A stretch of DNA of 64,000 nt, from NCBI GenBank assembly GCA_039704465.1, contig JASFAU010000002.1, forward strand, positions 496,001-560,000, in the 5' to 3' direction. The notes under the pieces were generated by a model, which searched no databases, had not been told where the DNA came from, and worked only from the letters and a program-made list of their open reading frames with translations. The position numbers were made by a program, and so were the translations under genes. Positions 43,664 to 55,596 of this stretch are shown here, one piece after another (within the stretch, counting starts at the first letter, position 1; each line of letters opens with the position of its first letter). This stretch comes from Plasmodiophora brassicae. Lineage: Eukaryota; Endomyxa; Phytomyxea; Plasmodiophorida; Plasmodiophoridae.

Positions 43664-46600
43664 TCATACGTGATCTTCGTAATCCTCGTCATCCAGATCC
43701 AAATCCTAATATGATGACAGCTTAATCATTTTCGCATTTCCGATCCTGCAAGTGTTCACACCTGGGTCGTTCGTTCGGGCAGGTCGAAATCGAGTCGCAG
43801 AATGTTGTCGATGCGAAACCTCGGGTTGGTATTGCCTAAAGCGCAGGCAATCCGCGAGTATTCAGACAAGGGACGGATCTGCCCAGGGACGACGGATGCG
43901 GGTCGTTTCGCTGCCCTGTATAGAAAGAGTGTGAATATAGCAATTTCTTCTTGGCGAATGACCGTACAAATTAAGAGCCTCGAAATCGGGAGGGTTGACT
44001 TTACAGGTTCCTGTATCTTCATCGTATTCGATTCGGTTTCGGATCTGAGCAACAGTTCCGTTCAATACCACGACGAGTAATGCCGAGCAAGAATTTCGCA
44101 CCTTTTCAATTAGCTGTGGGGATACGAAATTCTCGATGATGAGAGTTTTGAGCTGGAGCTGCCTTGACAAGTCTCGACTAGTCTCCAGCATGGTTTCACC
44201 TACCCATTGTCAATAACGATCCCGCTAGCAACACTGCTGGACGCTAACGTTCGAGCTGAAGCTCGGCCTGCGCATCGACGATCTCCTGCTTGATGTCCGA
44301 GTATTTCTCGCGAACCTTTTTCAATTTCTCGGTGACACGCTTAACCTCGGCCTCCTGGCTGTCGTACTGCCCGGACACGTCGTCAGTAACCAGGTATAGT
44401 CGGGCGCATGCCGAGAGACCTTCTTCGCGATCTCCATCTGTGCCTCTTCTTTCTGACGCAGCAACCGCATCTTCAGCTCTTCTTCACGCTATAACATCAG
44501 ATAAGTTGGCCGCCAAACAAGAATTTGGCTTCGCTACTAGGTACCCGGGCTTTCTCAAGGTTGTGCTGCTTCTCCTGAAGGTCATGTGCGCGACGTTTCG
44601 CCTCGTCGATGATCTGCGACCCATGAAGAAGTTTCTTTTCAATCCCCCCAAGCTTGTTCATGAGCTTTTCCCTTTCCAAGCGCTCTTTTTCCAGGCCGGA
44701 TTGCTTTGATTTCAATTCCTCTTCTTTCCTTCTTGATTCAGACGCCGCCTGGATGGACTCGGCCATCATAAGTTCCTTATCAGCGCGCGCCTTCTGCGCA
44801 AAGGCCTCTCGTTCCCGAGCCCGCTCGAGTTCCATTTTCTTCAGCTGACTAGGGTCGACGCCCGCCTTTTCAACCACTCGTTCTACAACTTTCTGTACCA
44901 CAGTCGTGTTGCCGTCAACGACTGCTCCCTGTACAAAAGTGTCACAACGAGCACTCGTGCCGACTAACAAATACTACCATTCCAGGAGACATAGCTAATT
45001 GCCCTTCTGACTGCAACAGCTCTTTCAGTTTGCGAATTTCCTCTTGGTAGAGCCGCAGCTGTGCATCTTTGGGATCTTCGTTAATTGTCGGCTTATTCTG
45101 AATATGCTTTGCGCGCGAGGCAAATCTGAGCAGGGATACCCATCAGAACTGGTAGCGCTGTATGCTGCCAAAGCGAACATACCTCAAAGTACTAGTCGTC
45201 TCTTCGAAATTGTAGGCGGCGGGGCCGATATTCGCTATCATGGTCTATAGGGGGCATTTTACACACATACGTCTACATCCACTGTTTCCCGCTATCTATA
45301 CCGTTTTCGTGTTGCCGCCAAGCGAATCTTGTAGCAAACGCGTCAGCTTGCTGTTACGATATGGGACATGTGTCTGCCTACAGATATCCAATGTCATCGA
45401 TTGCGCAGTACAAGTTGCAGAGTGCGCTTACGTCTTTGACGTCAGAGCGCGGATAACATTGCCAAGAGCAGACAGCGATAGGTTGATTTTGGTTGCTTCT
45501 TGGAGGCGTACGCCCTGTGGAGCAACGCCATCAGAGGCTAATGAGGTTGACACCACTTTCAGATTTACAGTGGCGCCCGTTTTCGACTGCCGTTCACTTC
45601 CAGCAAGGTCGACCAGGTTGAGCTTTCCGGCCCTACCCAGCATTGTCAGCATTGGAAGTAACCTCAATGATACGTCTTACCGAATGTGGGACGTTCCGTC
45701 TTCGTAAGTTTCGCTTGTCTCGACAGTGATTCTAAAGATGCAGTGCGATCGGGACGAGTGGCGGTTCATGTTGGTCTCCCCAACTTTCCTTTTCCGCTGC
45801 CCTTGCTAGTTTCCAGTTCTTAGATGAGGATCCTGTTCGGTCAGATCGTCAAGCAACTAACCAGTAAACATTGATGAATGCGCTTCGCGTTCTCGACAGC
45901 AACGTTCTCCAGTCCTTTGACGTATACCCCGCGATCAGCATCCTCTTTCAAGTCCAGTAATGCATTGGGATCATTGTCCTCAGAAAGCAGGTCGCGGATC
46001 GTGTCATTGTAAATTTCAATGAACGATACAGTGACCAGAAACGTCTAATGGCGCTAGTTAGCGCATGCAGATACCATAACGGGGAAGGAGATTACTTTTG
46101 AGGAATTCTGGTTGGATTCTATACGATCAAAGATGTGATGTATCGATCGGGGAATGATTCCTTGATGGTCGGGTGGATCCAACGCGCCCTGGAACGGTAT
46201 GTTAAGGCATGTCCTTATGGATGTGACAATTCAAAGATAACCTCCATGGTCCACGTCTTTCCCGTTCCAGTCTGTCCGAAGGCAAATATTGTGCCTGTGA
46301 AACTCGTCAATGTCTGGCCAATGGACGTCAACAAGACGGGCCTCACCGTTGTACCCTTCCATGACGCTGTCGACGATGGGGCTGGCTGTGTCTTTATATA
46401 TTTGCTCTTGAGTATCGCTGTTTGCTATTGTGAGAACAACATCGTCGCCGATAGACCCGCAGGCGCGTACCTTGAGCCAAACACAATATCGTACGTCCAA
46501 ACTCGCCCTCGCTCGGACGGGTCGGGAGCCTCATCCGGCTTGTGGACAACGATTTGACCCATTTTCTTATCAATGTCCACAATACTGTGCCGTTGATAAC

Positions 46601-46784
46601 GATGTCAAACAACCTTTCCTAGCAGAATTTCGTTCGCCTACCTGCGGTGGCCCTGCTCAATCTCTTTCGAGCTCATCGGACGGCACCGAATCGCAACTTG
46701 CACGCATTCGCCGCCGACTGTCCCGGCCGGCGAACCGGCGATCGCCACATCGTCGTCGCCAGCCACGATATTGTCGTCCGCCAT
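43664..46784 (-). CDS. Kinesin-2 motor subunit (KIF3/FLA10-like)
   Basis: Anterograde motor of intraflagellar transport. From ATG 46784 an acidic start leads to [19 protein letters not shown], then over an intron [20 protein letters not shown]. Later exons give [24 protein letters not shown] and the P-loop [15 protein letters not shown], then [16 protein letters not shown] and [20 protein letters not shown] (switch II). A neck and long coiled coil follow ([33 protein letters not shown]). The C-terminal tail [20 protein letters not shown] and [13 protein letters not shown] is the KIF3 family tail. A last intron adds an acidic end [13 protein letters not shown]. More than ten introns. Whether it is the KIF3A or KIF3B type is not decided. 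Confidence 0.92.
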
Positions 46785-47066
46785 TCGTCCCCGTTATCAG
46801 TCAGTCTCTCGGATCGACAGGGCGTACTCCAACGCCATGCCGCTCGCCTAGGTAGGTGGATGCAGGTCGCTCCGCAGGCACGCGCCGTCACTGATTACGG
46901 CAACGTGCACGTACATAGGTATAGAACATCGGACAAGACATATTCCTGGTCAAACTCAGTTGACTGCGTGCTTCCGTCATCGCGAGTCGTTTGACTCAGT
47001 TTTGCCAAGAACGCCGACTGGGTAGGCGAGGGGGGCCCGCGTTGTCCGCGGAGGTAGCCATTGACC
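46785..47066. promoter_or_regulatory. Bidirectional promoter region between kinesin-2 and bL27m
   Basis: 282 bp between divergent start codons. No known element recognised. Confidence 0.35.
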
Positions 47067-47615
47067 ATGTTCGGAGCGTTCCTGTTCCGTCCGTTCCAGC
47101 CGCATGTGCAGTTCGTCCGGTGGGCGACGAAGAAGGCGGCCGGGTCGACCAAGAACGGCCGCGATTCGCCGGGGCAGCGCCTGGGCCTGAAGAAGTCGGG
47201 CGGGCAGTCCGTGTTCCAGGGCCAGATCATGTAACGGGGATTTGCATCTGTCGTTCACGCCGAGTGTAGTCTGATGTGCCGCTGAACGTATGGTAGAGCT
47301 CGCCAGCGTGGGACGAAATGGCGCGCGGGGGAAGGTGTTGGGATTGGGCGCGACCATACTCTGTTCGCTCTACGTGAGGGACAGCTACGATTTCACTACC
47401 ATCCGCACTTGAAGAAGACCTGGGCGTTCGTTGAACCGTTTGTTGATTGCGGTGGTACTGCACCTGTGACGCGTGCTGCATGGAAGCGTCGCGAGATTGT
47501 TCAAGAGAAGAAGGCGCGTGCAGACGCGAAGAATGAGCACCGTGCTGGTCGCGTACAGTTGCTGCAGGAAATTGACGCGTTCAACCTCGAGAAGATGACG
47601 GCTCCGTCGTCATAG
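47067..47615 (+). CDS. Mitochondrial large-subunit ribosomal protein bL27m
   Basis: Bacterial-type L27 of the mitochondrial ribosome, near the peptidyl-transferase centre. Exon 1 from ATG 47067: a short arginine/phenylalanine-rich presequence ([16 protein letters not shown]), then the family signature [19 protein letters not shown] and [12 protein letters not shown] 74-nt intron starting GTAACGGGG joins QGQII to [15 protein letters not shown] and [17 protein letters not shown]. The remaining 75 residues are a basic extension typical of mitochondrial versions. Stop at 47615. Confidence 0.95.
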
Positions 47616-47659
47616 TCTGCTTGATGCGCTATGTGAACTGAACCTAGGCCTGTACGCTA

Positions 47660-49069
47660 ATGCATACAACGCGTGAGGAACGAGTGGTTTGTTATTCAGA
47701 GAAACAATTTGTTGTTCCTAGAGCGACGGTTGAATATGTTGCCTTCGAGAAACACCGTATCAGGTGCCGAACTGGTCATGGTCAACATCGCGAACAATGT
47801 TCGAATGGGCGGTAGAAACTAACGAATGGGCGGAAGAACTATAATTTCAGACACCTGCGGGAACGCGACGTACTGCCCAGAGCCCACGACAGCGGAAGCT
47901 GCAGTTGGCGGCGCAGTTTGCGGAAGCGCTAATCAGCATGTTGACGAGTCGTCTCAGCGCGTTTATTGCCGACTACCGTCGGCGTGTGGGCGTTCGCCAA
48001 CACTTCCTGCGCCTCCAGAAGGTGCTGGACGGTAAGAAGAAGGTTGTAACGCGATCGAAACAGGTGCGGGTTCGGTCCGATGGTCTGCTGTCGATGCCGA
48101 CAAGGTTGATCCGTACGATTGAAACCCTTCCTGGACACGTGAGGCGCTGTGGAATTGCGGTACATGGGAGCATTCATGGACTGAGGGATTTTGGATCTTC
48201 CATGGCAATTGGGTTTGCAACGAGAACAGTACGGATCGCAATGCTTTAGAGCTCCATGGTGATCTGATGACGTCCTAAGTGTAGGCAGCACTCGGTAACG
48301 ATGCAGTTGATAGGAACAGAGCTCGTTACCGGACCAGGGATGCTGCTGCGGATGCATTGCATCGGCGGGGAATTCCTGGCTTACAGTACGTGTTTACGTT
48401 GACACCGCCAGTCCTGTTCATGAGCCCCATCGATATCCACAACGAAATCAATTGTGTTCGTGCTCGTATGCTCTATCGTACGAGGGACGTTAAGCATGCC
48501 TGCGTCTCAGGCCATGAATACGCTGGCAAAGTTGGGCAAGGCGAACAGAGACGACCGGGAGCTGATGCCTGGACGGAAGTTGCTAACCATCGATGCAATC
48601 TTGAACACGTTGCCTGCGGAGTTCGTTGCAGAAACGCAGACTATGGCAGGCCAGTATGCACTCGGGTTCGTGTCGCACAGCCACTGGTAATTGTTTCGAT
48701 ACTGATATGGGGTGTCAGGTTGTTTTCAGGATCGATATGGGATGGGTCTGCCCGTACGTTTTACACCTATTTGTCCGGGCTCGAGCGCTTGCGGCAAACT
48801 GATCCAGTTCTCGATGACATTCTCAATTGTCGGAAGCACTTTAATGGGTCTTTCGGAAACGCAACCTATGTCTGTAACGTGCAACGGCAGTCAAACCTGA
48901 TGCGATTCTTTATCAGTATGTTTGTCGCACGCCCCTCATTTTCCTCGGTTTGAAATGGCCTCATCGTTCTCCAGGATACACGTTTCCTCGTGAACATTTG
49001 AAGCATCTGCCTGAAATAACACGCATCTTTGCAAGACTTCTGGATAGTCCAGGGGCTCACATACCCTAA
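47660..49069 (+). CDS. Uncharacterised multi-exon protein
   Basis: Several plus-strand exons with good coding character. ATG 47660 opens MHTTREERVVCYSEKQFVVP. An exon at about 47850-48020 reads LQLAAQFAEALISMLTSRLS, one near 48300-48380 reads RNRARYRTRDAAADALHRRG, one from 48496 reads SQAMNTLAKLGKANRDDREL, one near 48760-48855 reads LRQTDPVLDDILNCRKHFNG, and the last reads CRTPLIFLGLKWPHRSPGY to TAA 49069. Intron borders are GT/AG but I could not fix every phase. I recognise no family. More exons may follow as far as 49352 (a frame with LEYIGVLKRREFSFDLFRAL), which would overlap the 3' end of the PPIL6-like gene. Treat exon limits as approximate. Confidence 0.4.
47802..47844 (+). repeat. Tandem direct repeat of about 21 bp
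   Basis: CGAATGGGCGGTAGAAACTAA is followed directly by CGAATGGGCGGAAGAACTATAA. It lies in a probable intron of the surrounding gene, and each copy carries an ACTAA/ACTATAA branch-like motif. Confidence 0.85.
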
Positions 49070-49311
49070 TTCGTTGCCAGTTTATGGCCACTTGTGTGCC
49101 AACTTGGAAGCAAGCCACGCTGGATGGTCGTTGAACGGTCGCCTTAGCGACTAGAGTTCGACACGACGTTTGCGGATCCTCGCAAGAACCAAGGGGCCAG
49201 TTGGCAACGAGGAACTCTATGGCACCAATCTTGAATACATTGGCGTGCTGAAGCGTCGCGAATTCTCGTTCGATTTATTTCGCGCTCTGGGGTACATGCA
49301 CCTTAAAATGT

Positions 49312-50579
49312 TCAGTGATCTGGAACGTATACGCCACAGTCGGAAACAATAATCGGCTGTGTCGGACGTTCGTTAAGCGTAGAAGACTTCCCGATCCGCC
49401 TGACGATATCAAGGCCACTGATAACCCGACCGAACGCGACTTTCTTGCAGTCCAGATATTCCAGGTCACGCAGCGTTATGAAGAACTGGCTCCCGTTTGA
49501 ATGGGGTCGGCCTTCGTTGGCCATTGACTATTGCCATTACATTTGAAATCGGCCGTCAAAAGTTGCGGCTTATCGTTACCAGTATTCCAGGCCTGTCGTG
49601 TTTGATTGCGAAACATTCATCTTCGAAGAAGGACCCAAAGGCACTCTCGCCGCCGTCACCGTTGCCAGTAGCAATATCTATCGCCGCATCGCCTAAACCT
49701 GTGGAGGAACCGCATTGTTTCGAAACACTTCGACGCACCTCCGCCTTGAATCCAAGCCCCTTTGACGATTCGATCTGCGGCCAGCACTCAGACGTCGTTA
49801 AGAATAAATCGCAAACGTTCACGTACGAATTGGGCAGCGCGCGTAATGAAGAGGTACGCCATTCGCAGACGCCCCGAGTTCTCCCGTGCACAGCATGCTA
49901 AATCGAGCAAGCGTGGACAAACGTATTCGTCATCCTTTGCCAAGGCACGTACCGGAAGTTATCACATGCCCTCGGCATGATAGAATGAAAGAGTTCGAAA
50001 ACGACTGTTCCGATGTTGCTACCCTCGGCCTCAAACGTCATGTAGACGAATTGGTTTTCCTGTAACATCTTTGAACATGTGGCAGCCCGAGTGCTGTCGA
50101 GTTGCAACCTTGCTATTCTTCTTGCAGTACAAGCTGAGGCTCTCTTTTGCAAGAGCTTCGAAGTCAGGGGTTCCCTCTGTCGGACCCAGGTCGAAACGGG
50201 GGGCCGCCCACTGTAGAAGATCGGCCGTCGTGCCCCCAACCCAACCCAACGAAGAATGGCAAATGAAAACGTCGGGACAGTGGCCGACTATATGAGCTCC
50301 ATATCTCTGTACCATGTGTCAGGCGAACAGCGGACCCACCGTCGAATGCCTAACCAATGTCACTTGATGCAGTTCGATATCCCAATCGATATCGAGGACG
50401 TCAACGATCTGAACCTTCTGCTGGTCGCTGGCGACGTCTCGGATTTTCTACATAGGGGGAATTCACGAAAGATCATCTCGAGTGCTATTTGAAAGCTCAG
50501 TCACCTGTGCGATTGCCTTGGCCTCCTGGTAAACTGGTGACAGCATGCGGCCACTGACGACCAGTGTTCCCGTCGACAT
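49312..50579 (-). CDS. PPIL6-like cyclophilin
   Basis: Peptidyl-prolyl isomerase family protein; PPIL6 orthologues are found mainly in ciliated organisms. ATG 50579 begins MSTGTLVVSGRMLSPVYQEA and, over an intron, KIRDVASDQQKVQIVDVLDI, an N-terminal domain like that of PPIL6. A following exon has GGTTADLLQWA, equal to the LDLQKWA of PPIL6. The cyclophilin fold starts FVYMTFEAEGSNIGTVVFEL and continues RACDNF, GNGDGGESAFGSFFEDECFA, HDRPGIL joined to SMANEGRPHSNGSQFFITL, VAFGRVISGLDIVRRI and ends SDCGVYVPDH. The catalytic arginine of active cyclophilins (F-H-R) appears as IHRIV in a middle exon. About six introns. Confidence 0.85.
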
Positions 50580-51138
50580 GGTTCGACGCTTCGACGTGCT
50601 TCTGGGCGCGCCCCAATCGAGTCAAAACCGTATGCGTGCCAGACGCCACTTCTGCTTCAAGTCACACCTGAACATGTCACACCACAGCTTGACCGTTTTA
50701 CGCCTCGATACAGCACCAGGGTGCATTCGATTCAGACAGCGCTTGTCGCATATCGTAAACGTGTGCAGCAAAGGCTGAACAGCGTAGGATATAAGTACCT
50801 GCAGCGACTCCACGTTGGGCGAACCCCCGCTCCGTTTGTGAATGCAGCACGGCACAAATAGGTTCGTCTGACGCAAAAAGGCTCTGGCTGGCTGTGACGG
50901 CGGGGGCATTCGGCGAAAATCCCGCTTCCCGAGACTGACAGGTCAGTGCAGTGTCTGTCCGACCGACCCGAGATACGGCAGGTCGAGTACCTACACGCGT
51001 GCGTGTCCCTCCCCTTGGTCGACCGTACTTACGTCGTTGGGCGGGCGCGATCTACAGTCCCGGGAGGGCAATCGCACATCGGGCGGGATCGCCAATTTGT
51101 TCTCGAACGCTGGCAGCGTCAGCTTCGAAGGACGATAC
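50580..51138. other. Divergent intergenic region, possibly with unplaced 5' exons
   Basis: 559 bp between the PPIL6-like and CocE-like start codons. Small frames on both strands have no clear coding character. A 5' exon of the CocE-like gene may lie here because frames upstream of 51139 remain open. Confidence 0.35.
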
Positions 51139-53255
51139 ATGCTGGAGACAGCCGGTTCTGTGTTCGGCGTGGCGAGTCCGCTTCTCGTCATTCTTGTCGT
51201 AGCGTCGTTCGCCGTCTATTACCAACGGAGAAACTCAAGGCATAGGCAGCAGTGCAATCCGTCCAAGCCAAAGAAGATATCGTGGTTCCTGCGCTTTCTC
51301 GACCATGCTTGGTGCTGGTATTCAGGTCTGTCGTTAACGACCTTCCAACACGTACGCGTCGCTGATGGGTCTTGTAATTTGCTTAGGTGAAGCCATATCA
51401 ATCCTGCCCGTTCCCGTTTGCTACATCGATCAAGAAACAGTGCCGTTGGATGGCGAAGACGCCGTTCTGGTTCACACCCGATACTTTCCTGAAGGGGCGC
51501 AGGACTTGGCGTTGCCATGTATTCTGATACGCACGCCATACGGGAGGGAATTTCTAGCCCTTTCCGCTGCCCGCTTTGCTTCTCGTGGCTACTGCGTCAT
51601 TGCTCAGGACTGTCGTGGTCGCAGTCAGGGGTCGACCGGCGACGAGTTTATCCCTGTCAGCAGGGAACAGAGCGACGGTGTTGCCACTCTGAAATGGATC
51701 GAACAGCAACCGTTCTGCAGTGGGTCCATTGGCATGTTTGGCATGTCCTATCTAGGAATCTGTCAGGTACTGTTGAAACATGACGACAATAAACGTGTGT
51801 TAACAGTATGTCGGTGGTTGCTGTACAGTGGGCCGTCGTCGACCATGCTCCGGCGTCGCTGAAAGCAATCGTTCCCGTGAACACTGCATCCGATGTGTAT
51901 TCAGTATTGTTTCCCAGGTATGGAGTACGATATTGTCTTGCAACGCGATTTCCCTAATCTGTATGTGTGTGTGTTGTTGTTGTTGTCGTTCAGCTCCGGT
52001 GGCAGTGTGCGCATCGACCTCATCGTGCGTTGGATTTACCTCGTTTTCGTTGTTCGCGAGCGAGACGTATCCGTTGCCCGGCGGCTGTACAGGCGCCTGC
52101 GGTTGGCGTCTGTTACAAAAACAGTCAGCCTTCACATGCCGACCAAAGAGATTGACCGGCGTCTTGTTGGTCGTGACCTGTCGTTCTTCAAGGGTGCCGT
52201 CACGTACCTAGACGATCGGTCTCATCCGTTTTGGAAGGAGATGAACATCGACGGCATCTGCCGACATCGAGCATTGTCTCCTCCAGCGCTTCTTATTGCA
52301 GGATGGTTCGACATGTTCTTGCAGTCGCAGTTACGCGACTGGCAAGCGCTTCAAGCATCGTCAAAGTCGTCGCATTCCCTTACGATCGGGCCCTGGCATC
52401 ATTGGCAGGTGACATCGATGGCCAAGGTTGTTGAAAGCCAAGCGCTTGACTGGTTAGATTCGCATCTCAAAGAAGGCGGCAATGGGCGACTGCCATGGAG
52501 GCATCGCGTCAGAGTCTACGTTGGCGGGATCGATGACTGGATCGGATTAGAAGAGTTTCCTCCTGCTCAGTTCTCGCCAATTCGTTATTTCCTCAACGGC
52601 AACTGTCTGCTGTCAACTGAACCTGAACCCACATCGTTATTCGTCTCCTACGTGTATGATCCGTTACATGACCCGACGCCGGCTTGTGGCGGTGCTTCAT
52701 TTGACCCGAATAATGCTGGGTCGAAGCGACAAACGCAATTCGAGCGTCGATCCGATGTGGTCATGTTCACGTCCCGAGCAATGGATGGGCCTGTGGCGAT
52801 CATTGGGCTGGTGTCAGCAACGCTTTTCGTCGAGTCGGATGCGAAGAGCAGCGACTGGGTTGCCCGTCTTTGCTACGTCGACAAGAGCGGGGTATCAAGA
52901 AACCTCTGTGATGGGATCAGCCGGGTACCGAGTTCACCCCTGCCGTCGTCAGCAGTGCACCGTGTTGAAATCGGCATGTGGGCCACTGCCCACGTCCTCA
53001 AGGCAGGTGAAAGAATCAGGTTACAGGTCTGTTCTGGAGCACATCCCCGTTTCAGGTATGAAATCACATTCTGGGCAACTTGAGAACCAGTGTGCCAATA
53101 CCCATGTTTGTAGCCGCAACTCGGGATCCGGCAAGTGTTTCGATGCGAATTCGCGCTCGTACCATCGAGCCCTACAACGCGTTCATCTATCCCCCGAGTT
53201 CCAGTCCTGCGTCGTCCTTCCCATCTGCCCATACAACGCTCTGCTTACGTCCTGA
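51139..53255 (+). CDS. Membrane-anchored CocE/NonD-family alpha/beta hydrolase
   Basis: Resembles bacterial cocaine esterase/X-Pro dipeptidyl-peptidase (S15-like) hydrolases. ATG 51139 leads to a signal anchor (PLLVILVVASFAVYY) and a basic segment (QRRNSRHRQ), suggesting a type II or secretory-route membrane protein. Splicing joins WYSG to EAISILPVPVCYID. The hydrolase domain has CILIRTPYGRE, the oxyanion-side YCVIAQDCRGRSQGSTGDE and the nucleophile elbow GMFGMSYLG (Ser in GXSYXG). Next are SLKAIVPVNTASDVYS, PALLIAGWFDMFLQSQLRDW (acid region) and IGPWHHW (likely catalytic His). The jelly-roll C-terminal domain ends HPRFSRNSGSG and stops at 53255. About six introns; one has a TG/TTG run before its acceptor. 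Confidence 0.88.
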
Positions 53256-53426
53256 CATTCGTTCCTCATTGTTGTTTATCGCGATATTTATTTCCAACGA
53301 TAAACGGCATTAGTCGCCGAGACGGTGACCTCCCCATGGGCCCTGAATCGATACGCGTGACCTGTTACAGCACTACGTGCCGTCATTTCGATATTGGCAG
53401 TTCGGGGACAGGGGGCCGCTGTCGTG

Positions 53427-55197
53427 ATGATCGCCGTCATCGTCGACATGAGATGGCACCTGTTTCGGTACCTACGCGACCTGGACCGCGATGCAGTCGT
53501 GATCGGATTCGACGACTACCTGTCAGCTGTGCGTCATGGGTTGACAACGCTCATCAACTTGCAGTTCTGCCAGCGTGCTAGCTTTGATGTGACTGGTTCA
53601 GATGAATATTCGTTGTGATACCGTCATTGCTGACCCTTGCGTTCGATACAGTTCGAACGAGCCGAACCCATCGCTGTCGTCGCCTGCAGAACCGACCCAG
53701 ACGATTGCGAACTGATTCTGCAACCTCCATACAGCATCGTCGATGCGTACGACGCCATCCAGTGGCTGAAAAGCGATTTGGACAGCATGCTGGTAGACGG
53801 CTTTGCGATTCCTTCCTCGTTGCGCAATATTGCTGTTAGCAGTACGTCTGTGGTATTTCAGTGCCCCCCACGAATGTCTGATCGCCGGTTGTTTTAGACG
53901 CAGCGTCGTTCAAGTGTCTTGAGCCACAGCTATTCTCTGTGTCGCGTGTTTTCTTTATATCTCCCCTGCTCGCCCATGCCGAACAGCATACGGTTGCAGA
54001 TGCACTGCTACTGTGCAAACCAGGTGAAGTGCTGACAGGTTATTGTCTGAACAGGATATCGGCGCCGTCCCGACAATTCCAACTACTGTTATTGCAGTGG
54101 CAACCGGGTCGTTTAAGGAAGCTGAACAGCGTATTCATCGGTGTCTATGCAAACATGGAACGTTGCTTGATGTCGTGGTGATCAGCAATGGTATCCTGTC
54201 AAACAGTCGTGATATGACGTCGAGGACTTAATCTGTATGGCAGACGAACTTGAGTGGACATCGGTCTTCTGGGACGTCCGACAGGAGTCGCTTCAGAACT
54301 TCAGCCTTGCCTTATCCCTGAACTCGCTCACGCCATTCCAAGCTAATCCCCAGCCACTTCTTGAGCTCAGTTGTAGACACTTCTTTGAAGTAATTGACCT
54401 TCCACAATGGGTTCAGGTATGGAACCAGCAGCTAGAACGACCACAGCTATCCAAACACTAAACAGGTCTGTGAATGTCACGGAAGGTCTGCAACAGATAT
54501 AGTTCACGCGATGTCGAACGGTACCTCTCCGGGACTCCAAGTGGGGCTGGAATACTGCCCCAGCAAACAGGTTCCTGAGGAGGTCGCCGACAATCTCATC
54601 ACGTGTCGAACTCTTCAAGCCGATCACTTTATTCCGGTCGATGACGTTTGCGAGACGAAATTGATCGGGCAGGTCCGGTTCTGTCTCTGACTTAATTATC
54701 AGTGTGTTGAACGGCTTTACCCTGCAGATGTTTGTGGCATGGTGCAACAACCCATCGCAGACAGCAATGTGGTCTGAGTTAATTTCCCATTTAAGGTCGA
54801 GAAGACTAGCGCTGCTGGTTCATGGCTGTATACCGGAACTACGCCCCAAGGAACAGCTGCTACTCAACGGCGTGAGCGCGAGGTTCATAATGATCCCGGC
54901 GACTTCCTCCCCAGTGGGCGCGCCTGACTCGGTCCCTTTCGCGTTAATTCGAGTAAGAACAAACAGTCGACGTCCGTTGGCTCTCAGTGCCCTAAAGTGT
55001 GGACGCAGATGTGCTTGTTCGTAGAGCAGCTGCTCCCATGGATGGCAACTGTAGAGAATTCGTCGTCCGATGACCCGTACTCGGAAGATGACGCGATGTT
55101 GTTCGACAGCGTCAGCCGTTTGGAGTTTTCTGCCAAATTCCAACTGACCAGCGTTCGATGTCGCAGATCCCGCAGATCCATGACGTATCAGAACTGA
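53427..55197 (+). CDS. Uncharacterised multi-exon protein with vWA-like start
   Basis: From ATG 53427: MIAVIVDMRWHLFRYLRDLD, then GLTTLINLQFCQRASFD spliced to FERAEPIAVVACRTDPDD. Later exons: RVFFISPLLAHAEQHTVADA, VPTIPTTVIAVATGSF and HGTLLDVVVISNG, LEWTSVFWDVRQESLQNFSL, VGLEYCPSKQVPEEVADNLI, LNGFTLQMFVAWCNNPSQTA and a C-terminal WMATVENSSSDDPYSEDD. The alternating beta and helix pattern in the first third resembles a von Willebrand A-type fold without a clear metal site. I considered relatives of M1AP and treslin but cannot support either. Exon borders follow GT/AG with short introns, and limits are approximate. Confidence 0.45.
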
Positions 55198-55596
55198 TAG
55201 TTAGCAATGCGTTCCACGGTACGGTCCAGTGCCGTCAGGGCTAATGATCGTCCGGTAATGCTAACTCTCTGTTTGAGACATCGTTCGCGATGCTGTACAA
55301 TCCATTGAAACACGTCGAGACACAGAAGGGCGTCTTGAAGCACCCCTCTCAGCGCAACTCGAGGCCTGAGCTTATTGTTATCGTCGACTTCAATGCTCCT
55401 AGGTTTCAATGCTTGTAACAGTAAACGGTCAGCTTCAAAGAACGTACGCGAGTGTCAGCATACAAGTAGGCGTACCTGTACCGTGTTTCGATCCAATCTT
55501 CGTGGTTGCTGTGCAATCGTCGCGTGACCGGGCTGCCTAGCGGAATGAAGACACACCCGGGTGCCGGCGTCCAGCTGGACAGGGTTACGCTACAGA
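55198..55596. other. Intergenic stretch with a possible minus-strand gene fragment
   Basis: A minus-strand frame at 55188-55409 (ALKPRSIEVDDNNKLRPRVA, DALLCLDVFQWIVQHRERCL) looks coding, and a second at about 55450-55560 (SPVTRRLHSNHEDWIETR) could be its upstream exon. I could not join them in frame, and the fragment overlaps the ends of both plus-strand neighbours. Confidence 0.3.

Noticed and set aside
48936..49118. Minus-strand 60-codon frame
   Set aside because: It is antisense to an exon with better coding character (CRTPLIFLGLKWPHR) and has no start context or family.
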